Source: Nocardia jinanensis (GTDB lineage: Bacteria > Actinomycetota > Actinomycetes > Mycobacteriales > Mycobacteriaceae). Taken from it: DNA of 64,000 bases. This document shows, in pieces, positions 34,197 through 43,292 of the stretch (its first letter is position 1; each line of letters starts with the position of its first letter). The notes under the pieces were generated by a model. It did not search any database, was not told the origin of the DNA, and saw only the letters and a list, made by a program, of their open reading frames with translations. The DNA lies in contig NZ_BMMH01000019.1 of assembly GCF_014645735.1 (NCBI RefSeq), positions 1 through 64,000 of the forward strand, given 5' to 3'. Position numbers and translations under genes: made by a program.

Positions 34197-35320
34197 CGCG
34201 GGCCTTCCTGTGGCGCCGGGCCGGGCTGTGGCGGGCCGGTCAGCCGGCCCTGGATCTTCTGCAACACCTGCGCGAGGCTGCCGATGAAGGCCGGCACATC
34301 CGAACCATCGGGCAGCCGACTGCGCGAGGGATCGGTCAGCGCGCCGACACTCAGGTAGGAGACCCGCGCGGCGACGGCCAGTGTGGGACCTTCGAAAGAC
34401 TGTGCCAAGGACGGATACAGCGCGTGCAGACCGTCCAGGGTCTGCCGCAGGTTGTCGCCCATTGCCGTGAAACCGCCCATGAGCCGCCGGATACTGTCGA
34501 AAAGGCTGATGAATTCCGGGCTGGTGGTATCACTGAAATCGCCCAGCGCCGACATGGTCACCGAGATCTTCTGGATCAACCCGGTGATATCCCGGTTGTT
34601 CTCCGCCACCAGCCCCAGCAGATCGGGGAAAGCGTCCGCTGCCCGGCCGAGTTCCTGTTTGCGGGCAGCGAGTTCTCCGGTGAGCACGTTCACCCCGTGC
34701 AGGACACTGTCGATATCGGCGGTCCGCGTGTTCAGCGCGCTCAGCACCTGGGTCATCTCGGTGATCAGATGCCCCAATTGCGGTGCCCGCCCGGCGAACA
34801 TCGAATCCATTTCCGCGGTGATCCGCGCCGCCTGATTCAAACCACCACCGTTGAGCAGCAGCGATACCGATACCATGAGTTCTTCCACGGAAGCGCCGGC
34901 GCCGGTGAGGTCGGTATCGATCACATCACCGTCGGCGAGGATCACCGCGTCCGGATCCTCCCGGGGGAGGGTCATGGCGATGAAGATATCGCCGAGGGGT
35001 GTGCCCTGCCGCAATTCGGCGGTGGTGCCCCGCGGCAACCGGATGTCCTCGCGGATGAGCAGATCCACGTCGGCGACGAAATCGGTGGTGGAGATATCGG
35101 TGACCACCCCGATATCTGTGCCGCCGATCTTCACGTGGGCCCGGTCGGGCAGATTGAGCGCATCCTCGAACCGGGCGCGCACGGTGTAACCCGGTCCGCC
35201 GATACCCGGTTCCGGCATCGGCACACTCTGCACCGTCAGCGCACCGCACCCCGGTACGGCGAGTACCGCCGCCACCAGCACGACCAGCGCTCTCCGGTAC
35301 ACCCGGTTCCTGTCCCTCAT
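34193..35320 (-). CDS. mceE: MceE, lipoprotein subunit of Mce importer
   Basis: 375 residues from ATG 35320. Signal MRDRNRVYRRALVVLVAAVLAVPGCGALTVQ has a lipobox-like VPGC, so Cys is probably lipidated, which is normal for the LprK/MceE position. MlaD domain at about 50-125 (YTVRARFEDALNLPDRAHVKIGGTDIGVVTDI) is followed by a long helical region. The start was chosen because it overlaps the mceD stop as ATGA; the longer frame from 35392 reads into mceD. The C-terminus is Pro/Gly-rich. Confidence 0.9.
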   Translation of the reverse strand: MRDRNRVYRRALVVLVAAVLAVPGCGALTVQSVPMPEPGIGGPGYTVRARFEDALNLPDRAHVKIGGTDIGVVTDISTTDFVADVDLLIREDIRLPRGTTAELRQGTPLGDIFIAMTLPREDPDAVILADGDVIDTDLTGAGASVEELMVSVSLLLNGGGLNQAARITAEMDSMFAGRAPQLGHLITEMTQVLSALNTRTADIDSVLHGVNVLTGELAARKQELGRAADAFPDLLGLVAENNRDITGLIQKISVTMSALGDFSDTTSPEFISLFDSIRRLMGGFTAMGDNLRQTLDGLHALYPSLAQSFEGPTLAVAARVSYLSVGALTDPSRSRLPDGSDVPAFIGSLAQVLQKIQGRLTGPPQPGPAPQEGPR

Positions 35321-36417
35321 CGCATCATTCCCAGCAGCGCGGCGGTGATCCCGAAATCCGGTCCGAAGTCCTGGACGCGGCCGGTACGGCACCCGTCGGA
35401 GCGCATCTGGACGCGTTCGCAGAAGGTGGACAGCACCTCGTTGTCCAGCAGCGCCTTGTCCAGTAGTGCGTGCACCCGGAATGCCCGGTGTTCGTGGCTC
35501 ACGCCGTTGGCGAGGTTCTCGAAGAACAGCGGACCCACATCCACCAGTTCGGTGAGGCCACGGGCATTGGCCCGCATCTGCGCGGTGATGGTGACGAAGC
35601 GCTGTAGCGCTCCGGACAGCTGGTCCCGGTTCTCGCCGACCAGCGTCGAGGTGGTGTTCACGAAATCGTCGAGTTGTACGAGCACCGCCTGCAACCCCGG
35701 GGACTGGTCCCCCATCAGCTGCACCAGCTCGGTGAGCCGGGCACTGAAATCGCGGACGGTCCGGTCGTTCTGGGCGACGACCTGCGTGATCTCGTTCAGC
35801 TCGACGATGGTGTCGGCGATCTGGTCCTTGTTGGCGAAGGTCACCTCGAATGCCGCGGATAGATTGTCGAGGGTTTCGCGCAACCGGTCGCCGTTGCCCT
35901 CGAGCAGCGGGAACAGTACCCGGCTGGCCAGCGGGCCGGCCTCGTTGTCACCTTTGAGCGCGGCACCGAGCTGGTCGAAGTTCTCCAGGATCCGGTCCAG
36001 TTCCACCGGGACCCGGGTGCGTTCCAGCGGAATATGCGCCCCGTCGAGAAGTTTCGGGCCGTTACCGCGGTAAGCGGGGGCCAGTTCCACATGCCGGTTG
36101 GTGATCAGCTGCGGCGAGATCAGCGCGGCCATGGCGTCGGCCGGCACATCGACGTTCTTGTCCAGTGCCATGGTGACCTCGACGTAGCTGCCACGCGGCG
36201 TGACGGTCTCGACCCGGCCGACCGGCACCCCGAGCACCGCCACCTCGTTACCGGCGTACAGACCGGCCACGTTCTCGAAGTCGGCGCTGATCCGGACGTG
36301 TTCGCCCAGATACTGTTCCGGTAGCCCGGCGATACTGTCCGGCAGGACCGAACAGCCCGCCGCGCACAGGCCGGCGATACCGGCGGCGAGCACGCGCGCG
36401 AGTGTGCGTAGGTTCAT
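35317..36417 (-). CDS. mceD: MceD, MlaD-domain subunit with a lipobox-like signal
   Basis: 366 residues from ATG 36417 (ATGA overlap with the mceC stop). N-terminus MNLRTLARVLAAGIAGLCAAGCSVLPDS is a signal peptide ending in AAGC, so this subunit also looks lipidated, unusual since only MceE normally is. The -3 position is Ala rather than Leu, so the lipobox is imperfect. MlaD domain at about 37-110 (VRISADFENVAGLYAGNEVAVLGVPVGRVETV); then a helical tunnel region and a C-terminal Cys pair (TFCERVQMRSDGCRTG). Confidence 0.88.
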   Translation of the reverse strand: MNLRTLARVLAAGIAGLCAAGCSVLPDSIAGLPEQYLGEHVRISADFENVAGLYAGNEVAVLGVPVGRVETVTPRGSYVEVTMALDKNVDVPADAMAALISPQLITNRHVELAPAYRGNGPKLLDGAHIPLERTRVPVELDRILENFDQLGAALKGDNEAGPLASRVLFPLLEGNGDRLRETLDNLSAAFEVTFANKDQIADTIVELNEITQVVAQNDRTVRDFSARLTELVQLMGDQSPGLQAVLVQLDDFVNTTSTLVGENRDQLSGALQRFVTITAQMRANARGLTELVDVGPLFFENLANGVSHEHRAFRVHALLDKALLDNEVLSTFCERVQMRSDGCRTGRVQDFGPDFGITAALLGMMR

Positions 36418-37427
36418 TTGCCACACCCCTGTACGACCTGCGCGAAGCACAGCCAGTTGTCCGGTAGGAACCAGGGCGCCCACACATCGGCGTAAGGCCC
36501 GTTGCCGATCACATTGTTGAACTGCCGCAGCGAGACCGGCAGGATCTCGTAGAGCCGGTCCAGGTTGTCCCGGTTCTTCTCCAGCCCCTGGGTCATCGTG
36601 TTCAGGTTCTGGATCAGCGGGCCGAGCTGGCCGTTGTTCTCCAGACCCATATCCCGCAGCAGACCCGACAGCGCGGCGACATTGTCCAGCAACCGGCGCA
36701 GTAGGTCCTGGCGCAGCGCGACCGCGTTGCCGATCGCCTCACCGCGGGTGAGCAGCATCAGCACACTGTTCTGATTGTCGGCGACCAGCTGCGAGACCTG
36801 ATCCATACTCCGCAGCAGGGTGTCCACCTCGTCGCGCCGGGCATTGATCACCTTCGCCAGCGCACCGATCGAATCCAGTGCCGTCACGGCGAGCTCGGGT
36901 GAACCACCCATCTGCTGAGAGAAGACGTCCAGTGCCTCCCGCAACTTGTCCGGGTCGATCCGCTCGATCCGCTCGAACGACGAGGTGTACTTCGGGTCCT
37001 GGATGACCTTGGCCAAGTTGTACGGAACCGAGGTGTTGGCCAGCGGAATCCGGTCGGCTCCCGATTCCTGGCCCGAACCGGGTACCAGTTCGATGTGCAT
37101 ACGGCCGAGGATGGTCGACATCTCGATCGCCGCGCGCGCGTCGGCCGCAAGCCGGATATCGCGGCTGATCTTCATCACCACCTCGACCTTGTCCCCGGCC
37201 AGCCGCACCGAGCGCACCTCGCCGACCTCGATACCCGAGACGTCCACCGTCGCGCCCGGACGCATACCCGCCGCCTGCGCGAACTCCGCGGTCACGGTTT
37301 TGTCGCCGAGCCGCAGCTGCGAGAACACATTCGATCCGACGAGCAGCGCGGCCACCGCGGCGGCGGCGAGCAGTCCCTGCCACAGAAACCGGTTCTTCGT
37401 GAAAGCCGGACGACGCAACCGGGCCAT
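36414..37427 (-). CDS. mceC: MceC, MlaD-domain subunit of Mce importer
   Basis: 337 residues from ATG 37427, which shares one base with the mceB stop (TGATG). N-terminal anchor about 15-35 (LWQGLLAAAAVAALLVGSNVF), MlaD domain about 40-115 (KTVTAEFAQAAGMRPGATVDVSGIEVGEVRSV), then helical repeats (GLLRDMGLENNGQLGPLIQNLNTMTQGL). The C-terminus has Cys in WLCFAQVVQGCGK, comparable with conserved C-terminal Cys in other Mce subunits. Confidence 0.9.
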   Translation of the reverse strand: MARLRRPAFTKNRFLWQGLLAAAAVAALLVGSNVFSQLRLGDKTVTAEFAQAAGMRPGATVDVSGIEVGEVRSVRLAGDKVEVVMKISRDIRLAADARAAIEMSTILGRMHIELVPGSGQESGADRIPLANTSVPYNLAKVIQDPKYTSSFERIERIDPDKLREALDVFSQQMGGSPELAVTALDSIGALAKVINARRDEVDTLLRSMDQVSQLVADNQNSVLMLLTRGEAIGNAVALRQDLLRRLLDNVAALSGLLRDMGLENNGQLGPLIQNLNTMTQGLEKNRDNLDRLYEILPVSLRQFNNVIGNGPYADVWAPWFLPDNWLCFAQVVQGCGK

Positions 37428-38449
37428 CAGCGGCACACCTCCGATTGCGAATCGCCACCTATCCGGGAGAACAGGCCCGGCGGCAACAGCACGCCCCACA
37501 GCGAGACATCCAGGTTGCAGATATAGGCGTTGCCGTAGGCGCCGTATCCGGTGAACCGGGCCAGGCCGTTGAGCACGTTCGGCAGTTCGACCGCCACCTG
37601 GTCCAGTGCGGTGCCGTTGCGCAGCAGTAGTTCCACGGCGGTGGTGGCCTGGTCCTGGGCCGCGACCACATCGGGTTTGACGGAGCTGATCAGGGCGGTC
37701 AGTGAATCGGTGGAACGCGCCACCTGATCCACCGAACTCTTCAGCGTCTCGCCCTCGGCGTACAGCGCGTCCATCAATCCTCTGGTCTGGGTGATCAGTG
37801 TTTCCAACTCCTGGCTTCGATTGGCCAGCCCGGCGACCACACTGCTCAGGTTGGTGATCACCGCGCCCAGGATCTCGTCGCGCTGACCGAAGGTGTTCGC
37901 CAATTCGGCCGCCTGGGTGATGAGGGCGCTCAGCGAGACACCGTCGCCCTGGAGAGCCTGGATGAGGGTGTCCGACAGTGAATTGATCTGGTCCGGCTGG
38001 AGTACGCTGAACAGCGGTTCGAAACCGGACAGCAGCGCCGAGACGTCGAACGACGGTTCGGTGCGCTCCACCGGGATATGTGACCCCGGCGGTACCTCGG
38101 TGCCTTTCTCCTCACCCGGCAACAGCGCGATATAGCGCTGGCCGATCAGGTTCTGATACCGCACCAGCGCTTTCGAGGTGTCGGTGAGCCGCTGCCGTTG
38201 CTCTATCCGCAGTACCAGCCGGGCCTTGTAGTCCGATTCGAACTCGATCGAATCGACCCGGCCGACCCGTACCCCGGCCATGCGCACATCGTCGCCGACC
38301 CGCACGCCCATCACATCGGTGAAGGTGGCCGAATAGGTTTCGGTCTCCCCGGGCACCGACCGTTGCAGGGTGGACCAGATGGTGAAAGTCAGCACGATCG
38401 CGACTACGGCGAAGATACTGAATCCGGCGATTGTCCGCGCCAGGCGCAT
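37427..38449 (-). CDS. mceB: MceB, MlaD-domain subunit of Mce importer
   Basis: 340 residues. Anchor about 5-27 (RTIAGFSIFAVVAIVLTFTIW), MlaD domain about 37-115 (ETYSATFTDVMGVRVGDDVRMAGVRVGRVDSIEF), followed by IALLPGEEKGTEVPPGSHIPVERTEPSFDVSALLSGFEPLF and a long coiled-coil-like part. C-terminal Cys residues in YICNLDV and SEVCR. Start ATG overlaps the mceA stop by one base; translationally coupled at both ends. Confidence 0.9.
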   Translation of the reverse strand: MRLARTIAGFSIFAVVAIVLTFTIWSTLQRSVPGETETYSATFTDVMGVRVGDDVRMAGVRVGRVDSIEFESDYKARLVLRIEQRQRLTDTSKALVRYQNLIGQRYIALLPGEEKGTEVPPGSHIPVERTEPSFDVSALLSGFEPLFSVLQPDQINSLSDTLIQALQGDGVSLSALITQAAELANTFGQRDEILGAVITNLSSVVAGLANRSQELETLITQTRGLMDALYAEGETLKSSVDQVARSTDSLTALISSVKPDVVAAQDQATTAVELLLRNGTALDQVAVELPNVLNGLARFTGYGAYGNAYICNLDVSLWGVLLPPGLFSRIGGDSQSEVCR

Positions 38450-39900
38450 CAGGCCTCCCCGTCGGAGTAGATATCGATCGTGCCGCCCGCCAGGATCGGT
38501 GTGAGCAGGAGCAATTCGGCGGTGGTGGGTTGTCTGCCGAGGAGCGCGGCGACGGCGGCGTGGCCGCGCAGCTGCGCGATCGGCCCAGCGGCGGGCGCCG
38601 CCTGCCCGGGCACTGCCGGCTGCCCCGCGGGCGCCGGAGCTGCGGGGAACAGTGGCGTGGTGATCCCCGGGATGGCCGGCAGGCCGGGAAGCGCGGGCAG
38701 CCCCGGAAGCAGCGGAATCGCGGGAGTCTGCGCCGGTGCGGGTAGCCCCGGCACCGGCAGCGGCGGTTTCGGTCCCGCGCCCTCGACCCAGCCGGGCAGC
38801 AGCGTCGGCGGATACTCCTGCGGTGGCGCGACCTGCGGCACCGAGGGACCATCGCAGCGCGGTCCGGCCATCTCGCCGTAGCGGGGACAGTCCTTCGCCG
38901 TGTACTGCTGGAACGGTGTGAACGATACGTCCAGACTCCAGCGCATCTGCCCCTGCGCACCCCAGCCGAACGCTCCCGACAGTTTCGCGAGGGCCGCGTT
39001 CAGGTTGGCCACCGCTGTCGGAATCGCCTCCGGGTCCTGCGCCAGCGATCCGAAGAGACCGTCCAGCCCCGGTACCAATTCCTTGGCCGCGTCGGGATTC
39101 CGGGCGAACAGGGCGTTCACCGAGTCCACCGCCCCACTGGCGTTGGCGAGCATGGTGATCAGGTTCTCGCGGCGTTCGGTGAGCGTGCGGGCGGTGGTCA
39201 CCGATTCCGACAGCACACCCACGAGTTCGGGCGCCGACCGGCTCAGCGCGGTGGTCGCCCGCCCCAGATCGCCGAGCAGATCACCCACACCCTCGATATG
39301 CCGGACCTCGGTCACCCATTTGTCCAGCCGCTCGATTGTGGATCCGGGGGCCCGGGCGCCGGGGTCCAGTGCCTCGGAGAAGGTCGCCAGCACCCGGCCG
39401 AGTTTCTCCGGCTGAATATTTTCCAGTACATCGCGCAGTACGGTCAGCGTCGTCTGCAACTGCACCGTCCCGGCGCTGGTGTCCTCGGCGATCTCCGCGC
39501 CCGCGGCCAACCGGCCGGGTGCGGAGCCGTTGTCCACCAGCTCGATACCGGTGACGCCGAACAGGTTGTTCGGCACGATCCGTGCGGTGACATTGTCGGG
39601 GATCGTCGGTGCGATACGGGAATCCAGATCGATCCGGACCTGCTGCCGCTTACCGGCAGCCACCACGTCCACCGCGGTCACCGCACCGACCACCATGCCG
39701 CGGAACTTCACATCCGCACGCTCCGGAAGTCCGTCACCGGTGCTGGTGAGTACCGCGTTCACCGGCACCCGATCCTCGAAACGACCGGAGTACCGCAGCC
39801 CGAGCAGGCCCAGCAGCACCGCCACCAGGGTGATCATCGCCAGACCGGCCGCCGACATATGCCACGGCCGCGGGCCCCGGCCGCTGTGATCTGTGAACAT
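38449..39900 (-). CDS. mceA: MceA, MlaD-domain subunit with Pro-rich C-terminus
   Basis: 483 residues, the longest subunit. Anchor about 15-36 (SAAGLAMITLVAVLLGLLGLRY), MlaD domain about 42-120 (RVPVNAVLTSTGDGLPERADVKFRGMVVGAVTAVDV), helical segment to about 330, then a Pro/Ala/Leu-rich tail (about 350-450) with repeated LPGLPALPGLPAIPG units and the ending AELLLLTPILAGGTIDIYSDGEA. It follows yrbEB by 7 bp. MceA usually contacts the permease and begins the hexameric tunnel. Confidence 0.9.
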   Translation of the reverse strand: MFTDHSGRGPRPWHMSAAGLAMITLVAVLLGLLGLRYSGRFEDRVPVNAVLTSTGDGLPERADVKFRGMVVGAVTAVDVVAAGKRQQVRIDLDSRIAPTIPDNVTARIVPNNLFGVTGIELVDNGSAPGRLAAGAEIAEDTSAGTVQLQTTLTVLRDVLENIQPEKLGRVLATFSEALDPGARAPGSTIERLDKWVTEVRHIEGVGDLLGDLGRATTALSRSAPELVGVLSESVTTARTLTERRENLITMLANASGAVDSVNALFARNPDAAKELVPGLDGLFGSLAQDPEAIPTAVANLNAALAKLSGAFGWGAQGQMRWSLDVSFTPFQQYTAKDCPRYGEMAGPRCDGPSVPQVAPPQEYPPTLLPGWVEGAGPKPPLPVPGLPAPAQTPAIPLLPGLPALPGLPAIPGITTPLFPAAPAPAGQPAVPGQAAPAAGPIAQLRGHAAVAALLGRQPTTAELLLLTPILAGGTIDIYSDGEA

Positions 39901-39907
39901 CGCCGCA

Positions 39908-40771
39908 TCACCCCGAAATCCGGAAGCCGGGGTCGATACCCCATATCGCCAAGGTCAGGAACAGGTTCGCGAACACCATCACGACGATCACCATCTTGAT
40001 CGCCTGCCCGGCCGCCACACCCACGCCCTCCGGCCCGCCGGTGGCGAAGAATCCGTAGTAACACTGGATGAAGGTGGCCAACAGGACGAACACCACGACC
40101 TTGAGCAGGGAGAAGAAGAGATCCGGTCCGATGAGGAACTGGAAGAAGTAGTGGTCGTAGGTGCCCGCCGAAGTACCGCCCAGCAGCAGCACCGACAGTT
40201 TCGTGGCGAGATAGGCGACCGCCAGCCCGACGCTGTACAGCGGGATGATGGTGACGGTGGACGCGATCATCCGGGTGCTCACCAGATACGGCAGCGGCCG
40301 GATCGCGAGGGATTCCAGCGCGTCGATCTCCTCGGCGATCCGCATGGATCCCAGTTGCGCGGTGAATCGGCAGCCAGCCTGGATCGCGAACGCGAGGGTG
40401 GCAAGAATCGGCGCTAACTCTCGCGTGGTCGCGAACCCGGATATGGCACCGGTGAGCGGGCCCATGGTCAGCAGGTTCAGCGCGCTGAAGGCCTCCATCC
40501 CCACGGTGATCCCGCCGAAACCGCACAGGATGATCACCACGCCGACCGTGCCACCGCCCACGATGAGCGAACCGTTGCCCCATCCGACGTCGGCGGTCAG
40601 CCGCAGCACTTCCTTGCGATAGTGCTCGAGCACGAACGGGATCGCGATGAGCGCCTGGACGAAGATGATCCCCTGGTGACCGAGACGGCGGTTGGCGTCC
40701 ATCGGCACGGCCGCCGCCGCGGCCACCATCCGGACCGGTTTGAGCGCCGGAGGCGTGTATCGCGTGCCCAC
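39908..40771 (-). CDS. yrbEB: YrbEB, Mce-type ABC permease
   Basis: 287-residue MlaE-family permease with about five spans. ALNLLTMGPLTGAISGFATTRELAPILATLAFAIQAGCRFTAQLGSMRIAEEIDALESLAIRPLPYLVSTRM is the conserved core with the EExDALE coupling helix that contacts the ATPase. The ATPase (MceG) is not in this window and is expected elsewhere, as in mycobacteria. Start GTG 40771 lies one base after the yrbEA stop; upstream ATGs would fall inside yrbEA. Confidence 0.92.
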   Translation of the reverse strand: MGTRYTPPALKPVRMVAAAAAVPMDANRRLGHQGIIFVQALIAIPFVLEHYRKEVLRLTADVGWGNGSLIVGGGTVGVVIILCGFGGITVGMEAFSALNLLTMGPLTGAISGFATTRELAPILATLAFAIQAGCRFTAQLGSMRIAEEIDALESLAIRPLPYLVSTRMIASTVTIIPLYSVGLAVAYLATKLSVLLLGGTSAGTYDHYFFQFLIGPDLFFSLLKVVVFVLLATFIQCYYGFFATGGPEGVGVAAGQAIKMVIVVMVFANLFLTLAIWGIDPGFRISG

Positions 40772-40772
40772 C

Positions 40773-41633
40773 TCAGATCACCTTCGTCGGGAAGACGGTG
40801 TTGTACACCTGCGTGATGATGATGTTGGTGGCGAACAGCATCAGCGCCGAGGAGACCACCGCGGAGTTCACCGCGTCGGCCACGCCGCCCGGGCCGCCCT
40901 TGGCGTGTAGTCCGATATCGCAGGCGATGATCGCGGTGAGTACACCGAATATCGCCGATTTCACCAGCGCGACGGCCATATCGTTGGCGACCGCGAACGA
41001 GGCGAAAGAGCCGATGAACGAGCCCGGCGTCCCCGACTGCGCGTAGACATTGAACATATAGGCCGTCGCGAACCCGACGAACACGATGAACCCGCACAGC
41101 AGCATGCTCACCACCACGGCTGCCACCAGCCGTGGTGCCACGAGTCTGCGGACAGGGTCGACCCCCATCACCATCATGGCGTCGATCTCCTCGCGGACGG
41201 TCCGGGAGCCGAGATCGGCGCAGATGGCCGAACCCACGGCTCCCGCGATCATCAGCGAGGTCACCAGCGGGGCGCCCTGCCGGATGATGCCCAGCCCGGC
41301 CACCGCGCCGATGAAGGTGGTGGCGCCCACCTGGTTCACCAGCGCGCCGATCTGGATCGAGACCACCACCGCGATGGGCATGGCCACGAAGATGGTGGGC
41401 GCGGCGGACACATTGGCCATGAACCCGCACTGCTTGGCGAACTCCGCGAACGGGAAACGCCGCGCGACCACGGATTTCACGGTCTCCACCATCGCTTCCC
41501 GGCCCAGGGTCACCTGCCTGCCGAGGGTTTCCAGGGAGCGTTGCGGATGCCGCTGCCAGAGTCCCTTCAGGTCGTCGACCGCCTGCTCGAGATCGGTGCG
41601 TTCCGCCGGTTCGTCCGGCCCGGCCGTCACCAT
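40773..41633 (-). CDS. yrbEA: YrbEA, Mce-type ABC permease
   Basis: 286-residue MlaE-family permease, partner of YrbEB. Core NQVGATTFIGAVAGLGIIRQGAPLVTSLMIAGAVGSAICADLGSRTVREEIDAMMVMGVDPVRRL contains the coupling helix EEIDAM. The 40 residues before the first span are an extended N-terminal helix typical of the A paralogue. ATG 41633 lies inside the end of the preceding small gene (7-base overlap), so its translation is coupled to it. Confidence 0.92.
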   Translation of the reverse strand: MVTAGPDEPAERTDLEQAVDDLKGLWQRHPQRSLETLGRQVTLGREAMVETVKSVVARRFPFAEFAKQCGFMANVSAAPTIFVAMPIAVVVSIQIGALVNQVGATTFIGAVAGLGIIRQGAPLVTSLMIAGAVGSAICADLGSRTVREEIDAMMVMGVDPVRRLVAPRLVAAVVVSMLLCGFIVFVGFATAYMFNVYAQSGTPGSFIGSFASFAVANDMAVALVKSAIFGVLTAIIACDIGLHAKGGPGGVADAVNSAVVSSALMLFATNIIITQVYNTVFPTKVI

Positions 41634-41842
41634 GGCAGTTCCGGTCCGGTCGTGGCGAGATCACCGGTCAGGTACTGCTGCAACAGCACGAATCCGGCGC
41701 CCACCACCGCGAGTCCGGCAGCGAGGACGCACAGCAGAGCGAGCCGGAGACCGAAGCGCAGGATCGGGTCGACCGACATCTGCCCACCGAGGATCTTGAC
41801 GATGATCACCAGGATGTCGATGAGCCATACCAGCGCCATCAT
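41627..41842 (-). CDS. Small two-span membrane protein, second gene of the mce operon
   Basis: 71 residues: span 1 about 2-20 (MALVWLIDILVIIVKILGG), a short loop with QMSVDPILRFG, span 2 about 32-53 (LALLCVLAAGLAVVGAGFVLL), and a short tail ending ELPW. ATG 41842 overlaps the stop of the upstream small gene (TGATG), and the end overlaps yrbEA by 7 bases. It is not recognised as a named family. The overlaps show it is translated with the Mce transporter, so an accessory or assembly role is likely but inferred. Confidence 0.7.
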   Translation of the reverse strand: MMALVWLIDILVIIVKILGGQMSVDPILRFGLRLALLCVLAAGLAVVGAGFVLLQQYLTGDLATTGPELPW

Positions 41843-42066
41843 CAGGTCATCGTCACGTTCGCGAAGGTGAGCACGGGCCAGCACACGATGGACCCGAGGA
41901 ACGAGATGATCACGTCCGGACCGTGCATCTCCCGCAGATGCGAAGTGTGGGTGAGTGTCCAGACGATCCCGACGAGCCCGTAGGGAATGCCGAGGATGAT
42001 CAGGGTTCCGAGGAACTCGGACACCTTCATCTCGTAGCTGAACAGGCGATCCAGCCGCTTGAGCAT
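41842..42066 (-). CDS. Small two-span membrane protein, first gene of the mce operon
   Basis: 74 residues from ATG 42066 with AAGGAAGG upstream. A charged start (MLKRLDRLFSYEMKVSEF) precedes span 1 at about 19-41 (LGTLIILGIPYGLVGIVWTL); the loop has HTSHLREMHGPDV; span 2 lies at about 55-71 (IISFLGSIVCWPVLTFANV). It ends in the TGATG overlap with the next small gene. Family not recognised. As the first gene after the promoter it and its partner precede yrbEA, a position not occupied in the classical yrbE-mce order I know from M. tuberculosis. Confidence 0.7.
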   Translation of the reverse strand: MLKRLDRLFSYEMKVSEFLGTLIILGIPYGLVGIVWTLTHTSHLREMHGPDVIISFLGSIVCWPVLTFANVTMT

Positions 42067-42280
42067 AGTGCGATCCTTCCTTGGCCGGCCGTTGACGTGC
42101 CCTCCCCTCGGGGGAACGTCTGAGACGGTCGGGTCGGAGCCGTATGTTACGCACGATTCCTGCGACGCCGGAAGGTTTCGCGAAGATTTGTGGTCCGGGA
42201 TCATGGCTCGATACCTGTTCTAGGGGCATTTCCCAACCAGATCGAAGGGTAATAAGTTAGCGACTGTTCATTGATAACAA

Positions 42281-42291
42281 CTGACTGTCAG
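42281..42291. promoter_or_regulatory. Palindrome CTGAC-T-GTCAG in the mce / DUF2236 divergent region
   Basis: Perfect 5-bp arms around one base, in AT-rich DNA 50 bp upstream of the DUF2236 gene and about 215 bp upstream of the mce operon. It may be an operator for either gene set. No KstR-type box was found in 42067-42341. Confidence 0.35.
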
Positions 42292-42341
42292 AAGAATTTG
42301 GAGTAACTTAGGCCACACCGGATTCCTCGGGAAGGACACTC

Positions 42342-43292
42342 ATGGCAGCCGCCGCACACTCCTGGCAAACCGATCCCGCGCACGATTCCGACACTGCGCG
42401 CGATCCGCGGCCCGCCGACCGGCCGCGGCTGACCACCGAACAGACGCGCATCCGGATCAGCACCACCCACCGCCCGTTCACCGAACGCCCACTGAAGCTC
42501 ACCGACGCCCTCGACTTCTGGCAGTTCGCCGGCGCCGCCGCGAACGTCATCATGCAGATGGCCCGGCCCGGAGTCGGATACGGTGTCGCCGAGAGCAAGG
42601 TGGAATCGGGTTCACTGCTGAAGCGGCCGTGGAAACGCGCCCGCACCACCACCCAGTACCTGGCCGTCGCCATCCTCGGCGACGAAGAGGAGAAGAAGGC
42701 ATTCCGGGAAGCGGTGAACGGCGCCCATCGTCAAGTGCGGTCCGAACCCGGCGCCCCGGTGAGATACAACGCCTTCGACCGCGACCTCCAACTCTGGGTG
42801 GCGGCCTGTCTCTACATCGGTTTCGAGGACACCTACCAGCTGCTCTCCGGCCGGATGAGTCCCGAACAGAACGAAGCGTTCTACCGGTCCTCGTCCTCGC
42901 TCGGCACCACCTTGCAGGTCACCGAGGATATGTGGCCGGCCACCCGTGCCGAATTCGACGAGTACTGGAACACCGCCTGCGAACAGGCCGTTCTCGACGA
43001 TTTCGTCCGCGCCTACCTCGACGACCTGCTGAACCTGCGGATGATCGGCTGGTACCTGCGTATCCCGTTCCGCAACCTGCTGAAGTTCCTCACCATCGGA
43101 TTCCTGAGCCCCTGGTTCCGCGAACAGCTGCGGGTCGAATGGACCGCTGCCGATCAGCGGCGTTTCGAGAATCTGTTCCTCTTCGTCGGTTTCGTGAACC
43201 GTTTCATCCCCCGCTTCTTCCGGCACGGCGGAAGCCACGCCCTGATGGCCGACGTCCGCCGGCGCGTCGAGAAGCAGAAGAACCTCATCTGA
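42342..43292 (+). CDS. DUF2236 / MpaB-family oxygenase-like protein
   Basis: 316-residue helical protein of the DUF2236 family, related to rubber oxygenase Lcp and fungal MpaB. Recognisable blocks are QFAGAAANVIMQMARPGVGYGVAES, RARTTTQYLAVAILGDEEEKKAFREAVNGAHRQV, NAFDRDLQLWVAACLYIGFEDTYQLL and RMIGWYLRIPFRNLLKFLTIGFLSPWFREQL. In Lcp a haem is held by His; the equivalent region here (LWVAACLY) has no His, as in a common mycobacterial subgroup, so haem binding is uncertain. Start ATG 42342 follows GGGAAGGA. It is divergent from the mce operon, and a lipid or terpenoid substrate is possible. Confidence 0.8.
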   Translation: MAAAAHSWQTDPAHDSDTARDPRPADRPRLTTEQTRIRISTTHRPFTERPLKLTDALDFWQFAGAAANVIMQMARPGVGYGVAESKVESGSLLKRPWKRARTTTQYLAVAILGDEEEKKAFREAVNGAHRQVRSEPGAPVRYNAFDRDLQLWVAACLYIGFEDTYQLLSGRMSPEQNEAFYRSSSSLGTTLQVTEDMWPATRAEFDEYWNTACEQAVLDDFVRAYLDDLLNLRMIGWYLRIPFRNLLKFLTIGFLSPWFREQLRVEWTAADQRRFENLFLFVGFVNRFIPRFFRHGGSHALMADVRRRVEKQKNLI

